Shown here: one piece after another, positions 61,701-64,000 of the stretch
Layout of the letters: the number at the start of each line of letters is the position of its first letter
How positions within the stretch are numbered: position 1 is the first letter of the stretch
From: Megaustenia siamemsis
Lineage: Eukaryota > Mollusca > Gastropoda > Stylommatophora > Ariophantidae
Assembly (NCBI GenBank): GCA_032433765.1
Contig: JAVIAB010000051.1
Location: 146,888,568-146,952,567 of the forward strand
DNA length: 64,000 nt
Direction: 5' to 3'
Notes under the pieces: model-generated
The model's input: only the letters and a program-made list of their open reading frames with translations
Told to the model about the DNA's origin: nothing
Databases searched by the model: none
Translations under genes and position numbers: made by a program

Positions 61701-62986
61701 AGAAGCCCTGAATATGCCTGTCAACCCTTCCACTGCTGAGTGACCAGGACACGAATCTTAGGCGGTCTGAGAACTCTAAATGTCATGTTCTATCCTCCCA
61801 TAAGTGAGTCAGCCACTCATTTTGAATTGTTTTGCAACATTAATTTTGCCAACTAAACATAATTTACTAATAATATGACAGACTTTCCTTATTTATAATA
61901 ATAGTTATCTATAATTTAATAAATGATACTGTCCTAAATTTACTAAATATCATTAATAATTAAGAAAAGATGATGGACACATGTTGGACATGTGATGAGA
62001 AGAGATAACAACCGAATAACAAACCAAGCCTTCATGTGGGAAACAACAGATAGGAGGAAAAGAGGCCGACCCAGAGAGACAGTGAGAAGAACGAAGATCA
62101 GAGAGGCAAAGGCAGCAGGAATCGACTCCCTCAATGAGATTGAGATACTTGCGCAGAACAGAGACAAATTGCGAGATTTGATAAAAGATCTTTACAAGGT
62201 TGAGACTGCTAGAAAGAAAATTTAGAAAAAAAAAAAGAGTATCTGGGTCTCTACCCTATGAGCCGGCCACGGCTCAAAAGGTCAATAGATAGATAGAAAT
62301 TTACTAACAATTCTACAGACTACCCTGAACCAATAATAATGTGACAGACTATCTTGAATTTACTGGAACAGTTTAACAGACTATTCTCAATTTATTAATA
62401 ACTATTTTACTTATTACCCACAATTTGTTCCACCCAGGATTTTATATTAATTTTACAACCTGTCCTGGGTTTGTTACATTTTGTTATGTAATATGAAAGA
62501 CAGCCATTATGTTAGGCTAACAATTAAATACATAGTATGTAATAAGCTTCCAAGCATGTCGTAAGAGGCGACTAAGGAGGTTGATCGATGGCTTGACAAG
62601 CCGTCATTGTAAAAAGTATTGTTATGGAAACAGAGCCATAGATTTTAGAGGCAGTGATCTCGGCAATATGTGCCATTTTGGCATGCAAGGTTTCTGTTTT
62701 TGAGATTCTGGTTCTGCCCTATGCGCCGTCATCGGCTCAAAATGACAATAGATAGAAAGATGGATAGCTGTAATAATCAACAAGAAAATGTATATAAATA
62801 ATATTTTCAAACAAGGATATAATAGTATGTTTACTGCTATAAATTACCCATGGGATAAAATGGAATATTTAAAAGCCTATTACACAATGCTGAATAAATA
62901 ATCAGTTAAAATTCTATTTGTAATTGTACAACTTACTTTGAAATACTCATTAATTTTTTTCCCATTTGCCTCTACTCTCTTTGTGG
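19604..62986 (-). CDS. TLK: Tousled-like kinase gene (15 exons seen, both ends off-window)
   Basis: Nuclear Ser/Thr kinase gene. TLKs phosphorylate the histone chaperone Asf1 and act in chromatin assembly and replication (family knowledge). In order I see: a low-complexity Ser/Gln-rich N-terminal part (exons a-c); a coiled-coil section (exons d-h, with [43 protein letters not shown]); then the kinase: NDRYLLL, glycine loop LGKGGFSEV, Lys in [22 protein letters not shown], catalytic loop IHYDLKPGN (HYD instead of HRD, as usual in TLKs), [38 protein letters not shown]. About 555 codons are visible of a usual ~700-770. The C-lobe end (the segment after EAK) is absent and expected left of the satellite. 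All exons have AG/GT borders and compatible phases. Four single-base indels (exons d, j, l, o) break the frame as written. Confidence 0.95.
19808..20038 (+). mobile_element. RTE-like LINE group A, 3' end fragment
   Basis: This is the 3' end of a LINE also seen at 54895-55400 (same strand) and in reverse at 31510-31988, 58850-59490, 61390-61600 and 63140-63520. Landmarks are agaccaagactaacatgg, cctgcaccatcaaagcaag and a tail of GATGATG type. The protein trace (GRPRLTW, then a Trp/Arg-rich end) matches RTE-like C-termini. It is decayed and in a TLK intron. Confidence 0.7.
20039..20811. other. TLK intron sequence, no feature seen
   Basis: AT-rich intronic DNA with no recognisable exon, repeat or RNA gene. 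Confidence 0.5.
20812..20880 (-). mobile_element. RTE-like LINE group D, 3' end
   Basis: Reverse copy of the group D terminus: catcatcaa tail, then gcctgctggcataggtgatc and atgtctctccacaa, matching the end of the LINE at 44974-45889. Directly followed by the 5'-UTR-like module at 20888-21115. Confidence 0.65.
20888..21115 (-). repeat. LINE 5'-UTR-like module X, reverse copy
   Basis: About 225 bp that match 26300-26520 in opposite orientation. Shared landmarks: ttacctgctactgt, aacaaccccactgccttgtg, tttagtcaaaggctag, agaaggcaac. A weaker match to the LINE 5' end near 49990-50060 (accttgtgg) suggests a LINE leader or a SINE carrying one. No coding sequence. Confidence 0.6.
21215..21635 (-). mobile_element. 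RTE-like LINE group B, 3' end
   Basis: Reverse copy of the LINE at 31989-32766. In the sense direction it reads [19 protein letters not shown], then a [12 protein letters not shown] stretch broken by a frameshift, [19 protein letters not shown] and WRDLIKYL, ending in (TAGA)n. The GKRKRGRPR and RDRWRDL motifs are typical of RTE-like C-termini. Its 5' end is truncated. Confidence 0.75.
21636..22074. other. TLK intron sequence, no feature seen
   Basis: AT-rich intronic DNA without a supported feature. Confidence 0.45.
22075..22190 (+). mobile_element. LINE group D 3' end, decayed
   Basis: Carries gatatgatgcactgtagaca, gaattgtggaaagacataat and an end of atgatgacgatg type. This parallels the group D terminus at 45830-45885 and the fragment near 57020-57105. 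Confidence 0.5.
22191..22521. other. TLK intron sequence, no feature seen
   Basis: AT-rich intronic DNA downstream of exon n, without a supported feature. Confidence 0.45.
22522..22632 (-). CDS. TLK: TLK exon n: kinase YLPPE-WSVGV segment
   Basis: 111 bp, in frame, acceptor tttctcag, donor gtgagg. It reads [20 protein letters not shown] then [19 protein letters not shown] is the TLK form of the APE motif, and DVWSVGV is helix F with its conserved Asp. Phase agrees with exon m. Confidence 0.95.
23030..24050. repeat. 28-bp minisatellite, ~36-38 copies
   Basis: Tandem units near ccatttaatttgcctctttatgttggtt (28 bp by position), mixed with shorter variants lacking ctctt and variants with tttgctcc for ttggttcc. 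Its plus-strand frames stay open by chance and give a Leu/Phe/Cys-rich pseudo-protein, which is not a gene. It lies in the TLK intron between exons m and n. Confidence 0.95.
24333..24471 (-). CDS. TLK: TLK exon m: DFG and activation loop
   Basis: 139 bp, in frame, acceptor gctgtag, donor gttggc (GT kept, rest weak). Reads [26 protein letters not shown] and [13 protein letters not shown]. It contains the metal-binding DFG Asp and the TLK-specific TSQGAGTYW activation segment. The last codon (Trp) is split with exon n. Confidence 0.95.
24640..24835 (+). mobile_element. RTE-like LINE C-terminus, fragment
   Basis: Reads [20 protein letters not shown] then [12 protein letters not shown] and a DRRRNE end, the RTE-like GRPRRRW C-terminal signature. 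It is a separate subgroup from A-D. No reverse-transcriptase core remains. Confidence 0.6.
24836..25493. other. TLK intron sequence, no feature seen
   Basis: AT-rich intronic DNA without a supported feature. Confidence 0.45.
25494..25734 (+). mobile_element. SINE1, tRNA-derived, plus copy
   Basis: The head has Pol III type-2 boxes: A box tagctcagtggttagt, B box ggtcaagttcgatcc. The body continues ggttcacccagc, aatgggtacc, attaccccaaaa, caccatattccc, cacttggcg. This order is shared with reverse copies at 28851-29126, 31248-31506 and 60678-60877 and a decayed plus copy at 61190-61372. Full-length members end in a TTTACTTTACT-type tail. It is not a functional tRNA. Confidence 0.85.
25800..26120 (+). 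mobile_element. RTE-like LINE group C, 3' end
   Basis: Matches the LINE at 41305-42462 over its C-terminus (attatggaaatgtacc, gtggataaag, ggcctttttcttggaatccc, ccacagggagctgaaa) and ends in ggtagaagaagaagg. Frame-breaking changes are present. The 50 bp before it contain an inverted ggagtggag/ctccactcc pair. Confidence 0.75.
26145..26295 (-). mobile_element. RTE-like LINE group D, 3' end
   Basis: Reverse copy of the 3' end at 45770-45889: (CAT)n tail, gcctgctggcataggcgatc, ttctgttgttgaccttctgc. Adjoins module X in the opposite orientation. Confidence 0.75.
26300..26520 (+). repeat. LINE 5'-UTR-like module X, plus copy
   Basis: Same ~220-bp module as 20888-21115, here on the plus strand and head-to-head with a group D 3' end. 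No coding content. Confidence 0.6.
26763..26931 (-). CDS. TLK: TLK exon l: hinge and HYD loop, 1-bp deletion
   Basis: Starts [20 protein letters not shown] (hinge and helix D) and ends [13 protein letters not shown] (catalytic loop). Between them, around plus 26854-26857, one A is missing in an A-run: the first half reads SIPEK in one frame, and the second half ([18 protein letters not shown]) in another. Length is 169 where phase demands 170. Acceptor tgctcatag, donor gtaacc. As written the frame reaches a stop 20 codons on. Confidence 0.93.
27080..27755. repeat. 23-bp minisatellite, ~29 copies
   Basis: Alternating near-23-bp units of type gtgttgaatgatggaccaag and gtgttgaatgataaggtaag. The minus strand stays open and gives a repetitive His/Ser/Asn-rich pseudo-protein, an artefact of the repeat. 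In the TLK intron between exons k and l. Confidence 0.93.
27756..28644. other. TLK intron sequence, no feature seen
   Basis: About 0.9 kb between a minisatellite and exon k, with no exon or known repeat. Confidence 0.45.
28645..28734 (-). CDS. TLK: TLK exon k: helix C / HPRIVKL
   Basis: 90 bp, in frame, acceptor ctgcag, donor gtgagt. Reads [20 protein letters not shown] then [10 protein letters not shown]. The Glu of LREY is the likely helix-C Glu that pairs with the catalytic Lys (family alignment). Split codons join exons j and l in phase. Confidence 0.95.
28851..29126 (-). mobile_element. SINE1, tRNA-derived, full-length minus copy
   Basis: In its own direction: gggagcctcggtggctgagt head, A box tggctgagtggttagtg, B box gggttcgattcc, then ggttcacccagc, atgggtaccg, and a tail of TTTACTTTACTTTA. 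It is the clearest copy of the family, although the middle differs enough from 31248-31506 to suggest a subfamily. Confidence 0.88.
29215..29560. repeat. 31-bp minisatellite, ~11 copies
   Basis: Unit built from cacctcaaataacattatca plus atgtagaccca (31 bp by position), with a few short and substituted copies. Confidence 0.93.
29623..29713 (-). CDS. TLK: TLK exon j: catalytic Lys, 1-bp deletion
   Basis: Reads [20 protein letters not shown] then WKEDKK. The Lys in ACKIHQ is the ATP-binding VAIK lysine. Near plus 29636 a base is missing (CC to C): after it the TLK-like ANYIK appears only in the next frame. Length is 91 where 92 fits the phase. Acceptor tctttcag, donor gtacgt. Confidence 0.93.
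29714..30734. other. TLK intron i-j with a ~105-bp direct repeat
   Basis: Mostly featureless AT-rich DNA. Two diverged direct copies about 200 bp apart lie at ~30111-30215 and ~30311-30415 (shared agaggatat, ccttgaaattt, gaatctaaata, taaattcc/ttagttcc ends). No coding sequence. Confidence 0.5.
30735..30816 (-). CDS. TLK: TLK exon i: glycine-rich loop
   Basis: 82 bp, in frame, acceptor ttttttcag, donor gtaggc. Reads [20 protein letters not shown] then GFSEVHK. The [10 protein letters not shown]-loop and the NDRYLLL lead are TLK hallmarks. Many animal TLKs have EVYK where this has EVHK. Confidence 0.97.
30817..31247. other. TLK intron sequence, no feature seen
   Basis: AT-rich intronic DNA without a supported feature. 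Confidence 0.45.
31248..31506 (-). mobile_element. SINE1, tRNA-derived, minus copy
   Basis: Sense strand begins gggagccgcgatagctcagt, A box tagctcagtggttagt, B box gggttcgatccc, body ggttcacccagc and cacttggcgtgacgg, tail TACTTTACTTTTTT. Closely matches the plus copy at 25494-25734. Confidence 0.88.
31510..31988 (-). mobile_element. RTE-like LINE group A, 5'-truncated
   Basis: Sense protein trace: [46 protein letters not shown], then the shared group A 3' end. The LYG.E(S/T)W-type motif downstream of reverse transcriptase is present. Its truncated end abuts the truncated end of the next LINE. Confidence 0.75.
31989..32766 (+). mobile_element. RTE-like LINE group B, 5'-truncated
   Basis: Starts just after the YADD motif: [20 protein letters not shown], then [15 protein letters not shown]-type middle with frameshifts, [46 protein letters not shown], and a (TAGA)n tail. 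The last ~70 codons are intact; upstream parts lie in two other frames. Confidence 0.82.
32767..33124. repeat. AT/CA microsatellite and unclassified repeat tail
   Basis: 32850-32935 is a tatata/cacaca stretch followed by its inverted partner tgtgtgtatata, able to fold back. 32990-33030 contains gacgactaaggagg, also found near 62570 (gcgactaaggagg), so it belongs to a dispersed repeat I cannot classify. Confidence 0.55.
33125..33347 (+). mobile_element. RTE-like LINE group C, 3' end
   Basis: Matches the C-terminal end at 42290-42462 (agacaaagaggaagaccaag, agaagacagatggaagcaga, gaacggcttggaaagtgttt) and ends ggtagaagaagaagaaa. Decayed. Confidence 0.75.
33475..34045 (-). mobile_element. LINE group B 3' end expanded by a minisatellite
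   Basis: The (TCTA)n tail and ttccgagccg at 33475-33500 are the reverse group B terminus. The segment 33995-34045 (gagggagctgacgcctgctg) is the matching inner part. Between them lies a tandem array, so the repeat expanded inside this LINE copy. Confidence 0.6.
33536..34000. repeat. 76-78-bp tandem repeat, 6 copies
   Basis: Unit atctttcaagtgtcagactt ... cagtatgtttcaccacatgg ... gctctgggtgagtttct, at 33536, 33614, 33690 and on. Units alternate mainly in atggg/atgg and ctcag/ctag, so a higher-order two-unit pattern is possible. Confidence 0.95.
34239..34403 (-). CDS. TLK: TLK exon h: coiled coil before the kinase
   Basis: 165 bp, in frame, acceptor attttcag, donor gtagaa. Reads [55 protein letters not shown]. 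Charged heptad-like sequence that in TLKs precedes [11 protein letters not shown], as it does here. Confidence 0.97.
34404..35150. other. TLK intron, mostly featureless
   Basis: AT-rich. Its last part (34930-35125) has ggctcgggccgagcacggct, a GC-rich inverted repeat, just before ttaaagtaaagtaac, a tail like SINE1. It may be the end of another short retroposon, but I cannot define it. Confidence 0.4.
35462..36753 (+). mobile_element. Tigger/pogo DNA transposon, internally deleted
   Basis: Terminal inverted repeats begin cagtaaagtctcgattat at both ends (18 identical bases) and are flanked by TA duplications (35460-35461, 36754-36755). The 1.29-kb body holds only the start of a transposase, so this is a non-autonomous deletion product that could be moved only by a full-length relative. 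Confidence 0.92.
36237..36662 (+). pseudogene. Tigger transposase N-terminus (CENP-B-like DNA-binding domain)
   Basis: A 141-codon reading frame. Residues ~12-60 ([27 protein letters not shown]) form the psq/CENPB_N helix-turn-helix. Residues ~85-120 ([20 protein letters not shown]) start the Tc5/CENP-B second HTH, which is then lost: after NISEHCN the sequence is unrelated and stops. The DDE catalytic domain is absent. Pogo-family transposases are normally ~450-550 aa. The retained part could still bind element ends if expressed; there is no evidence that it is. Confidence 0.88.
36986..37468. other. TLK intron sequence, no feature seen
   Basis: AT-rich intronic DNA without a supported feature. 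Confidence 0.45.
37469..37600 (-). CDS. TLK: TLK exon g: coiled coil and basic linker
   Basis: 132 bp, in frame, acceptor attacag, donor gtgagt. Reads [44 protein letters not shown]. The QQERI...I.KQ..LL.KRK block is conserved in TLKs; the linker after KRK is shorter than in vertebrate proteins. The terminal Tyr codon is completed by exon h. Confidence 0.95.
37738..39300. repeat. Pyrimidine-rich repeat G1, copy 1
   Basis: A block clearly less AT-rich than its surroundings and C/T-rich on the plus strand. It contains ~2.3 tandem units of 92-93 bp (38572, 38665, 38757; cactgaattgt, gttgctgc, gttgtgagact). Its order of parts resembles 50425-51760: a GC-rich head, then ggttttattctcaaa/cgtttattactcacaaa, internal tandem repeats, then a C/T-rich end with gcctcg, cccgtgga, tctcccc. 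No coding sequence of known type. I cannot place it in a named family. Confidence 0.5.
39347..39672 (+). mobile_element. SINE2, tRNA-derived, copy 1
   Basis: The head folds like a tRNA: aactggtc...gcaccagt pairs as acceptor stem, and ggtttaaatccc is B-box-like. The body (gttgggatttttatttatga, gatttctctctg, ggcaaccacc) is followed by a poly(A) end. Flanked by a direct repeat of aaaaagcgatat (around 39336 and 39669), the mark of retroposition. About 70% like the copy at 44032. Confidence 0.82.
39974..42879 (+). pseudogene. piggyBac transposase, frameshifted and split by a LINE
   Basis: A PGBD-type transposase of ~590 codons: 39974-41304 plus 42472-42879, around a LINE. The acidic Ser/Asp-rich N-terminus ([11 protein letters not shown]) leads to the DDD core: first Asp in ISVDEAMI, second in FYFDNYFSS, third in GGVDRFDQ. 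Then [14 protein letters not shown] and a C-terminal Cys/His cluster ([10 protein letters not shown] ... CSLCQIH) close with a stop at 42877-42879. A frame change falls at a run of eight T (40430-40437), otherwise the frame is open, so the copy is young. I found no convincing TTAA-bounded inverted repeats. Confidence 0.92.
41305..42462 (+). mobile_element. RTE-like LINE group C in piggyBac, 9-bp target duplication
   Basis: A 5'-truncated LINE inserted at accctgttg, which is present on both sides (41296-41304 and 42463-42471). It starts inside reverse transcriptase: [27 protein letters not shown], catalytic [41 protein letters not shown], then [23 protein letters not shown], and the C-terminal DLCSTGS. 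About 382 codons are open. The 3' end is ggtagaag with almost no UTR, as in RTE-like elements. By chance its frame continues that of piggyBac, giving one open chimera from 40437 to 42452. Confidence 0.93.
42880..43630. other. Downstream of piggyBac, no feature seen
   Basis: AT-rich; it probably includes the piggyBac 3' end, but I could not define the terminal repeat. Confidence 0.4.
43641..43790. repeat. Direct repeat, 84-bp spacing, 2 copies
   Basis: Two copies at 43641 and 43725 of tgagttgtcatgtgcccaca followed by tctgtgtatgatcgatcaaa, nearly identical over ~55 bp. Confidence 0.85.
43833..43969 (-). CDS. TLK: TLK exon f: conserved [14 protein letters not shown] block
   Basis: 137 bp, in frame, acceptor attttacag, donor gtaagt. 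Reads [46 protein letters not shown]. This region (RLRLG...QGASF.E.W.DGYAFQ.L) is strongly conserved in TLKs. The final Lys is completed by exon g. Confidence 0.96.
44032..44357 (+). mobile_element. SINE2, tRNA-derived, copy 2
   Basis: actggttc...gcaccagt acceptor-like pairing, B-box-like gagttcaaatcc, the same body as 39347-39672 and a poly(A) end. Flanking near-duplicate atgccttca/atgctttca (44023, 44358) marks the insertion. Confidence 0.82.
44974..45889 (+). mobile_element. RTE-like LINE group D, 9-bp target duplication
   Basis: Inserted in the minus LINE: cttcagtgt flanks both sides (44965-44973, 45890-45898). Begins at [14 protein letters not shown] of reverse transcriptase, then catalytic [42 protein letters not shown] premature stop and frame changes follow from 45535. 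Ends gagacatgatcacctacgcc and a TGATGATGATG tail, the reference end for group D fragments in this window. Confidence 0.9.
47005..48333 (+). mobile_element. Mariner element, complete, 38-bp perfect TIRs
   Basis: Terminal inverted repeats starting gggaggtcaaaaagtaatgc are identical over 38 bp (47006-47043, 48296-48333). TA (TAC on both sides) flanks each end, the usual mariner target duplication. Single intact transposase inside, short UTRs. It inserted into the minus-strand LINE and is therefore younger. Confidence 0.96.
47161..48231 (+). CDS. Mariner transposase, DD34D
   Basis: An uninterrupted 356-codon frame, the usual length for mariner (~345-355). N-terminal HTH_48-like domain ([41 protein letters not shown]), the linker, then the catalytic triad: Asp in [11 protein letters not shown], Asp in [10 protein letters not shown], and Asp in [11 protein letters not shown] with 34 residues between the last two. 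The conserved YSPDLAPSD is intact. The enzyme cuts at the TIRs and inserts at TA. With perfect TIRs and an open frame this copy may be autonomous; activity is inference. The start at 47161 is the first ATG in frame and lies 117 bp inside the left TIR. Confidence 0.96.
   Translation: MELVNNVRYKQRIVIEFLVAEKETVANIHKRLCAVYKCSAVDRSTVSRWVQRIKAAESVRVELHDLPRSGRVASATSTDMLNRADAIIRKDRRITSQQLALQLTVSKGSAIAIFKTLGYSKICAQWVPRCLTNDHRVQRKTFCSELLERFGVEGEMFLSKIVTGDETWAHYYEPETKMQSMEWHHPQSPKRKKFKTSPSAGKVMITVFWDIDGVILVDVMTRGETINSTAYINTLTKLKNRFHRVRPNKPSADLLLQHDNARPHTSLVTREAINKFGWTVLPHPPYSPDLAPSDFHLFGPLKKFLRGTHFDNDEGVIRAVKKWLREQDKTWYKRGIHDLVSRWRKAIRLDGDYVEK
50071..50424. other. TLK intron sequence, no feature seen
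   Basis: Between the LINE 5' end and repeat G1; nothing supported. Confidence 0.4.
50425..51760. repeat. Pyrimidine-rich repeat G1, copy 2
   Basis: GC-richer than its flanks, with the same layout as 37738-39300: GC-rich head, cgtttattactcacaaa, a tandem section, and a C/T-rich end (ccctgcctcg, ccccgtggac, tctccc). Short open frames are not protein-like. Possibly a non-autonomous mobile element; no terminal repeats recognised. Confidence 0.5.
51014..51375. repeat. ~97-bp tandem repeat inside G1, 4 copies
   Basis: Units start ctagtgatatcattcacaat at ~51014, 51112, 51211 and 51306 (spacing 98, 99, 95) and include aagctaacagcttcttaaca and ggctcagcatggcttctgct. The second contains the palindromic core agct...agct. 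Confidence 0.92.
51906..52016 (-). CDS. TLK: TLK exon e: coiled coil
   Basis: 111 bp, 37 codons, phase 0 at both ends, acceptor catttcag, donor gtaagt. Reads [37 protein letters not shown]. The LLEK.KE.L..C...SK.LLIEK pattern is a TLK coiled-coil signature. Confidence 0.97.
52017..53190. other. TLK intron sequence, no feature seen
   Basis: About 1.2 kb of AT-rich DNA with no exon or recognised repeat. Confidence 0.45.
53195..54122 (+). mobile_element. LINE group D remnant, split by another LINE
   Basis: 53195-53400 resembles 45478-45610 (tatggtgcagatacatggac; gatgttttataaaagaatgt), and 54085-54122 resembles the group D end (catgatctcctatgccagca). The two lie either side of the minus-strand RNase H LINE, which suggests that one inserted into the other. 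Confidence 0.45.
53410..54091 (-). mobile_element. LINE ORF2 C-terminus with RNase H
   Basis: Sense trace begins in RNase [21 protein letters not shown], then [15 protein letters not shown], a segment in another frame resembling [10 protein letters not shown], a CPLCEHP zinc-type motif, and [17 protein letters not shown]. An RNase H domain occurs in the I, R1, LOA and related clades, not in RTE, so this is a different LINE lineage. Frameshifted. Confidence 0.75.
54600..54905 (+). other. Unplaced segment with a 71-codon frame
   Basis: From 54690 the plus strand reads [20 protein letters not shown] ... [16 protein letters not shown] ... HNTPWREIL. The ISE/SEHER...TPWR..L pattern faintly recalls the cytoplasmic loop of SLC17 anion transporters. 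It could be a captured exon or chance. Start and end are not supported by splice or repeat borders. Confidence 0.25.
54895..55400 (+). mobile_element. RTE-like LINE group A, 5'-truncated
   Basis: Sense trace: [92 protein letters not shown], ending in TGATGATGG. The best group A copy; a few stops and frameshifts. Confidence 0.82.
55641..56721. other. TLK intron with degenerate repeats
   Basis: 55690-55730 and 56100-56290 carry irregular copies of aactaattactgac/atcagcaactgattgctgg, a decayed tandem repeat split by the group B LINE at 55722-56005. No exon. Confidence 0.5.
55722..56005 (-). mobile_element. RTE-like LINE group B, 3' end
   Basis: Reverse copy: tatctattgacctttcgagg, ctgtgcaag, ctcattgagggagct, cctgttgtttcccacatgag. 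Truncated and decayed. Confidence 0.75.
56722..56815 (-). CDS. TLK: TLK exon d: start of coiled coil, 1-bp insertion
   Basis: Reads [18 protein letters not shown], then (next frame) [13 protein letters not shown]. The pattern SD(L)E.K...I..LIR is TLK-specific. The exon has 94 bp where 93 fit the phase; the extra base is one A in plus-strand ccaaagtc (56759-56761). Acceptor aatttcag, donor gtgagt. Confidence 0.93.
56816..56905. repeat. 31-bp tandem repeat, ~2.5 copies
   Basis: tctgaaattacaaaacaatg ccatacttacag is repeated directly upstream of exon d, so part of its acceptor region is duplicated. Confidence 0.8.
57020..57108 (+). mobile_element. LINE group D 3' end
   Basis: gatacgatgcactgtggaga, gacatgatcacctacgccaa, tail tgatgatgatggtgat. 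Confidence 0.65.
57325..57676. repeat. 88-bp tandem repeat, 4 near-identical copies
   Basis: Units begin at 57325, 57413, 57501 and 57589 and differ by about one base (ccgcagc/ccgccgc). Each contains gagccagt ... actggctc, a perfect 8-bp inverted pair with a 14-bp loop. Much GC-richer than its flanks. Copies this alike imply a recent amplification. A gttaactggctc core also occurs at ~53158. Confidence 0.96.
57680..58849. other. TLK intron sequence, no feature seen
   Basis: About 1.2 kb of AT-rich DNA with no supported feature. Confidence 0.45.
58850..59490 (-). mobile_element. RTE-like LINE group A, 5'-truncated
   Basis: Sense order: [101 protein letters not shown], then the shared 3' end. 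The longest group A copy; it begins in the post-catalytic YLG region of RT and is broken by frameshifts. Confidence 0.82.
59716..59835 (-). CDS. TLK: TLK exon c: Ser-rich N-terminal segment
   Basis: 120 bp, 40 codons, phase 0 at both ends, acceptor ctcttcag, donor gttggt (weak after GT). Reads [40 protein letters not shown]. Called from phase and from the join to TDFSM in exon d, which matches the TLK (Q)(T/S)D(F/L) context; the Ser-rich part itself is not conserved. Confidence 0.75.
60272..60346 (-). CDS. TLK: TLK exon b: Gln/Ser/Pro-rich
   Basis: 75 bp, 25 codons, phase 0, acceptor tttttgcag, donor gtaaga. Reads [25 protein letters not shown]. The acceptor could instead be the second CAG, dropping one Gln. 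Fits between exons a and c in phase. Confidence 0.75.
60678..60877 (-). mobile_element. SINE1, decayed minus copy
   Basis: Retains gtggcatatagggaatat, accttcggcac, a damaged gggtgaat stretch and ccaaccactgtgctat of the head. The B box is degraded. Confidence 0.65.
61190..61372 (+). mobile_element. SINE1, decayed plus copy
   Basis: tggttcagtgacctgaacta (A-box region), atcaatggcttccag, aaatgggtac, agcaccatatacgcc follow the SINE1 order with a poly(A) insert. Confidence 0.6.
61390..61600 (-). mobile_element. RTE-like LINE group A fragment, 3' end missing
   Basis: Sense: [53 protein letters not shown]. The frame is open over ~65 codons, so it is a fairly young piece; it joins the SINE1 remnant directly. 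Confidence 0.72.
61960..62300 (+). mobile_element. RTE-like LINE group B, 3' end
   Basis: Reads [52 protein letters not shown], then gagccggccacggctcaaaa and (ATAG)n. Confidence 0.8.
62301..62936. other. TLK intron with an unclassified repeat tail
   Basis: 62545-62760 has catgtcgtaagaggcgacta and ends cgtcatcggctcaaaatgac plus gatagaaagatggata, a group B-like terminus on a different body. Remaining sequence is featureless. Confidence 0.45.
62937..62986 (-). CDS. TLK: TLK exon a: KKINEYF motif
   Basis: 50 bp, acceptor tacttccag, donor gtaagt. Reads [16 protein letters not shown]. The GKKI.(D/E)YF motif is conserved in the N-terminal region of animal TLKs. Two leading bases complete a codon from an exon beyond the right edge. 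The real start codon is not in the window. Confidence 0.85.
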
Positions 62987-63139
62987 CTGGAAGTAAATAT
63001 AAAATAGTGATTATTGAAATGACACAAAGTGTATTGTTAAGTATTGGTTAATAGATTTATATTTTAAACCTTAAGTCCTCAAATATGGAAAAATCATTGA
63101 CAAGACATCAATATGTTACTATTATTTTGTCATGCAGAT

Positions 63140-63520
63140 TTATCATTGAATGCCGTCTCCGCATCAAAGGTTGGCTACCATAGAGCGCCATTCCACTCTC
63201 TCTCTTGCTTTGGTGGTGCAGGTTGTCAAAAGCTGACTTGTCCATCTTTTGATGTTACTCAACCATTTTAATCTGATTTTAGTCCGCCTCTGCATTTTTA
63301 CCTTGTATTTTCCCATCCTAGATTACTTTTAGTAGGCTGCTGTGTCTTTTAACATGCCCCAAAAATCTCATTTGCCTTGTTTGAACAACACTACTTAGTA
63401 GTTCTCTTTTCATTTTTAGTTGTTTTAAGGCTGCATCATTTGTTTTCTTTTCTTTTCATTCAATTCTACCTATTCTATAAATCCAAATTTTAAAGGCTTC
63501 CATTTTTTGTTTCGTTTCAT
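63140..63520 (-). mobile_element. RTE-like LINE group A, decayed 3' half
   Basis: Sense order matches 54895-55400 (agttggctaccatagagcgc in reverse, gtcttttaacatgcccc, tttttagttgttttaag). Stops and gaps throughout. Confidence 0.75.
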
Positions 63521-64000
63521 TCAGATTACAGTTCACAAATAACCATTTAAATGGCACGCACTTTGTTTTATACTTTACAATACAGCATAGTCCAGAAATT
63601 GTTTGGTAAAAATTAGCTTATTTACAGCACATTTCATTCGACAACTTTATTATTTTGAGCAAAGTTGATCAGCCTTATCCTGAGTTGTTATCCTCTCTTG
63701 ATCATGTCACACTGTACCAACTTGTAAAAGATATCACCAAGAAACCAAACTGATAAGTATTTATAACAAAGAAAGAAACTGACCAGATAACATCAGTGAA
63801 TAATCAAGGACAAAATTAAGACAACTTTTATAAGGATTTTATGATGAAGATGCATGACAGCAGAAAGACTGAATAGTTGATAAGTGAGGAGACAAAAACC
63901 AGTCATCAAAAATGAGAAAGACATTTTGTTATTTGAAGACTGAAAATTAGAAAATTGAGTTATTGAGATATTTACGGGTCATCATCATTGCACTCCGAAC
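63521..64000. other. TLK intron sequence, no feature seen
   Basis: AT-rich to the right edge; no exon recognised. Confidence 0.4.

Noticed and set aside
19604..62986. Processed TLK pseudogene
   Set aside because: Fifteen exons keep introns and splice signals in phase; this is the intron-containing locus.
1..64000. A new multi-gene defence or biosynthetic system
   Set aside because: Only one host gene is present; all other coding sequence is transposon-derived, with no conserved cluster.

Overview
This window is nuclear DNA from an invertebrate animal. It is AT-rich, intron-rich and crowded with young and decayed transposable elements: several RTE-like LINE groups, tRNA-derived SINEs, mariner, piggyBac and Tigger/pogo. 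A mollusc or another lophotrochozoan would fit this repeat mix, but nothing seen here fixes the taxon.

Bases 1-19248 are one uninterrupted satellite array of an 85-bp unit, about 226 head-to-tail copies, running off the left edge. The unit order is perfect through the interior, and base substitutions appear only in the last ~460 bp next to unique DNA.

From 19.6 to 63.0 kb the only host gene I can support is a Tousled-like kinase (TLK) on the minus strand. I located 15 exons by splice sites, phase and family sequence. In transcription order they run from 62.9 kb (N-terminal tail), through coiled-coil exons (56.8-34.2 kb), to the kinase domain (30.8-19.6 kb: glycine loop, catalytic Lys, HYD loop, DFG, PPE). 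The first exons lie beyond the right edge. The last part of the kinase C-lobe is missing and should lie to the left of the satellite, so the satellite probably occupies a late TLK intron. Four exons carry a one-base indel, three in or beside a homopolymer or CC run, with no nonsense substitution. The satellite and the piggyBac show the same kind of indel, so sequence error is more likely than gene decay, but this is unproven.

Everything else is intronic repeat. The best-defined pieces are: a mariner element with an open 356-aa DD34D transposase and perfect 38-bp inverted repeats (47.0-48.3 kb), sitting in a minus-strand LINE (about 44.7-50.1 kb) that also took in a plus-strand RTE-like LINE; a piggyBac (40.0-42.9 kb) split by an RTE-like LINE with a 9-bp target duplication, whose reverse transcriptase happens to be read in frame with the transposase; an internally deleted Tigger (35.5-36.8 kb) that keeps only its DNA-binding domain; two tRNA-derived SINE families; eight short tandem arrays (period 23 to ~98 bp); and two pyrimidine-rich, GC-richer repeats (37.7-39.3 and 50.4-51.8 kb) that look like copies of an unnamed family with internal tandem repeats.

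The transposons do not form a pathway with TLK. They are its intron filling. I saw no new multi-gene system. The items most worth following are the satellite inside a conserved kinase gene, the unnamed pyrimidine-rich repeat family, and the intact mariner.
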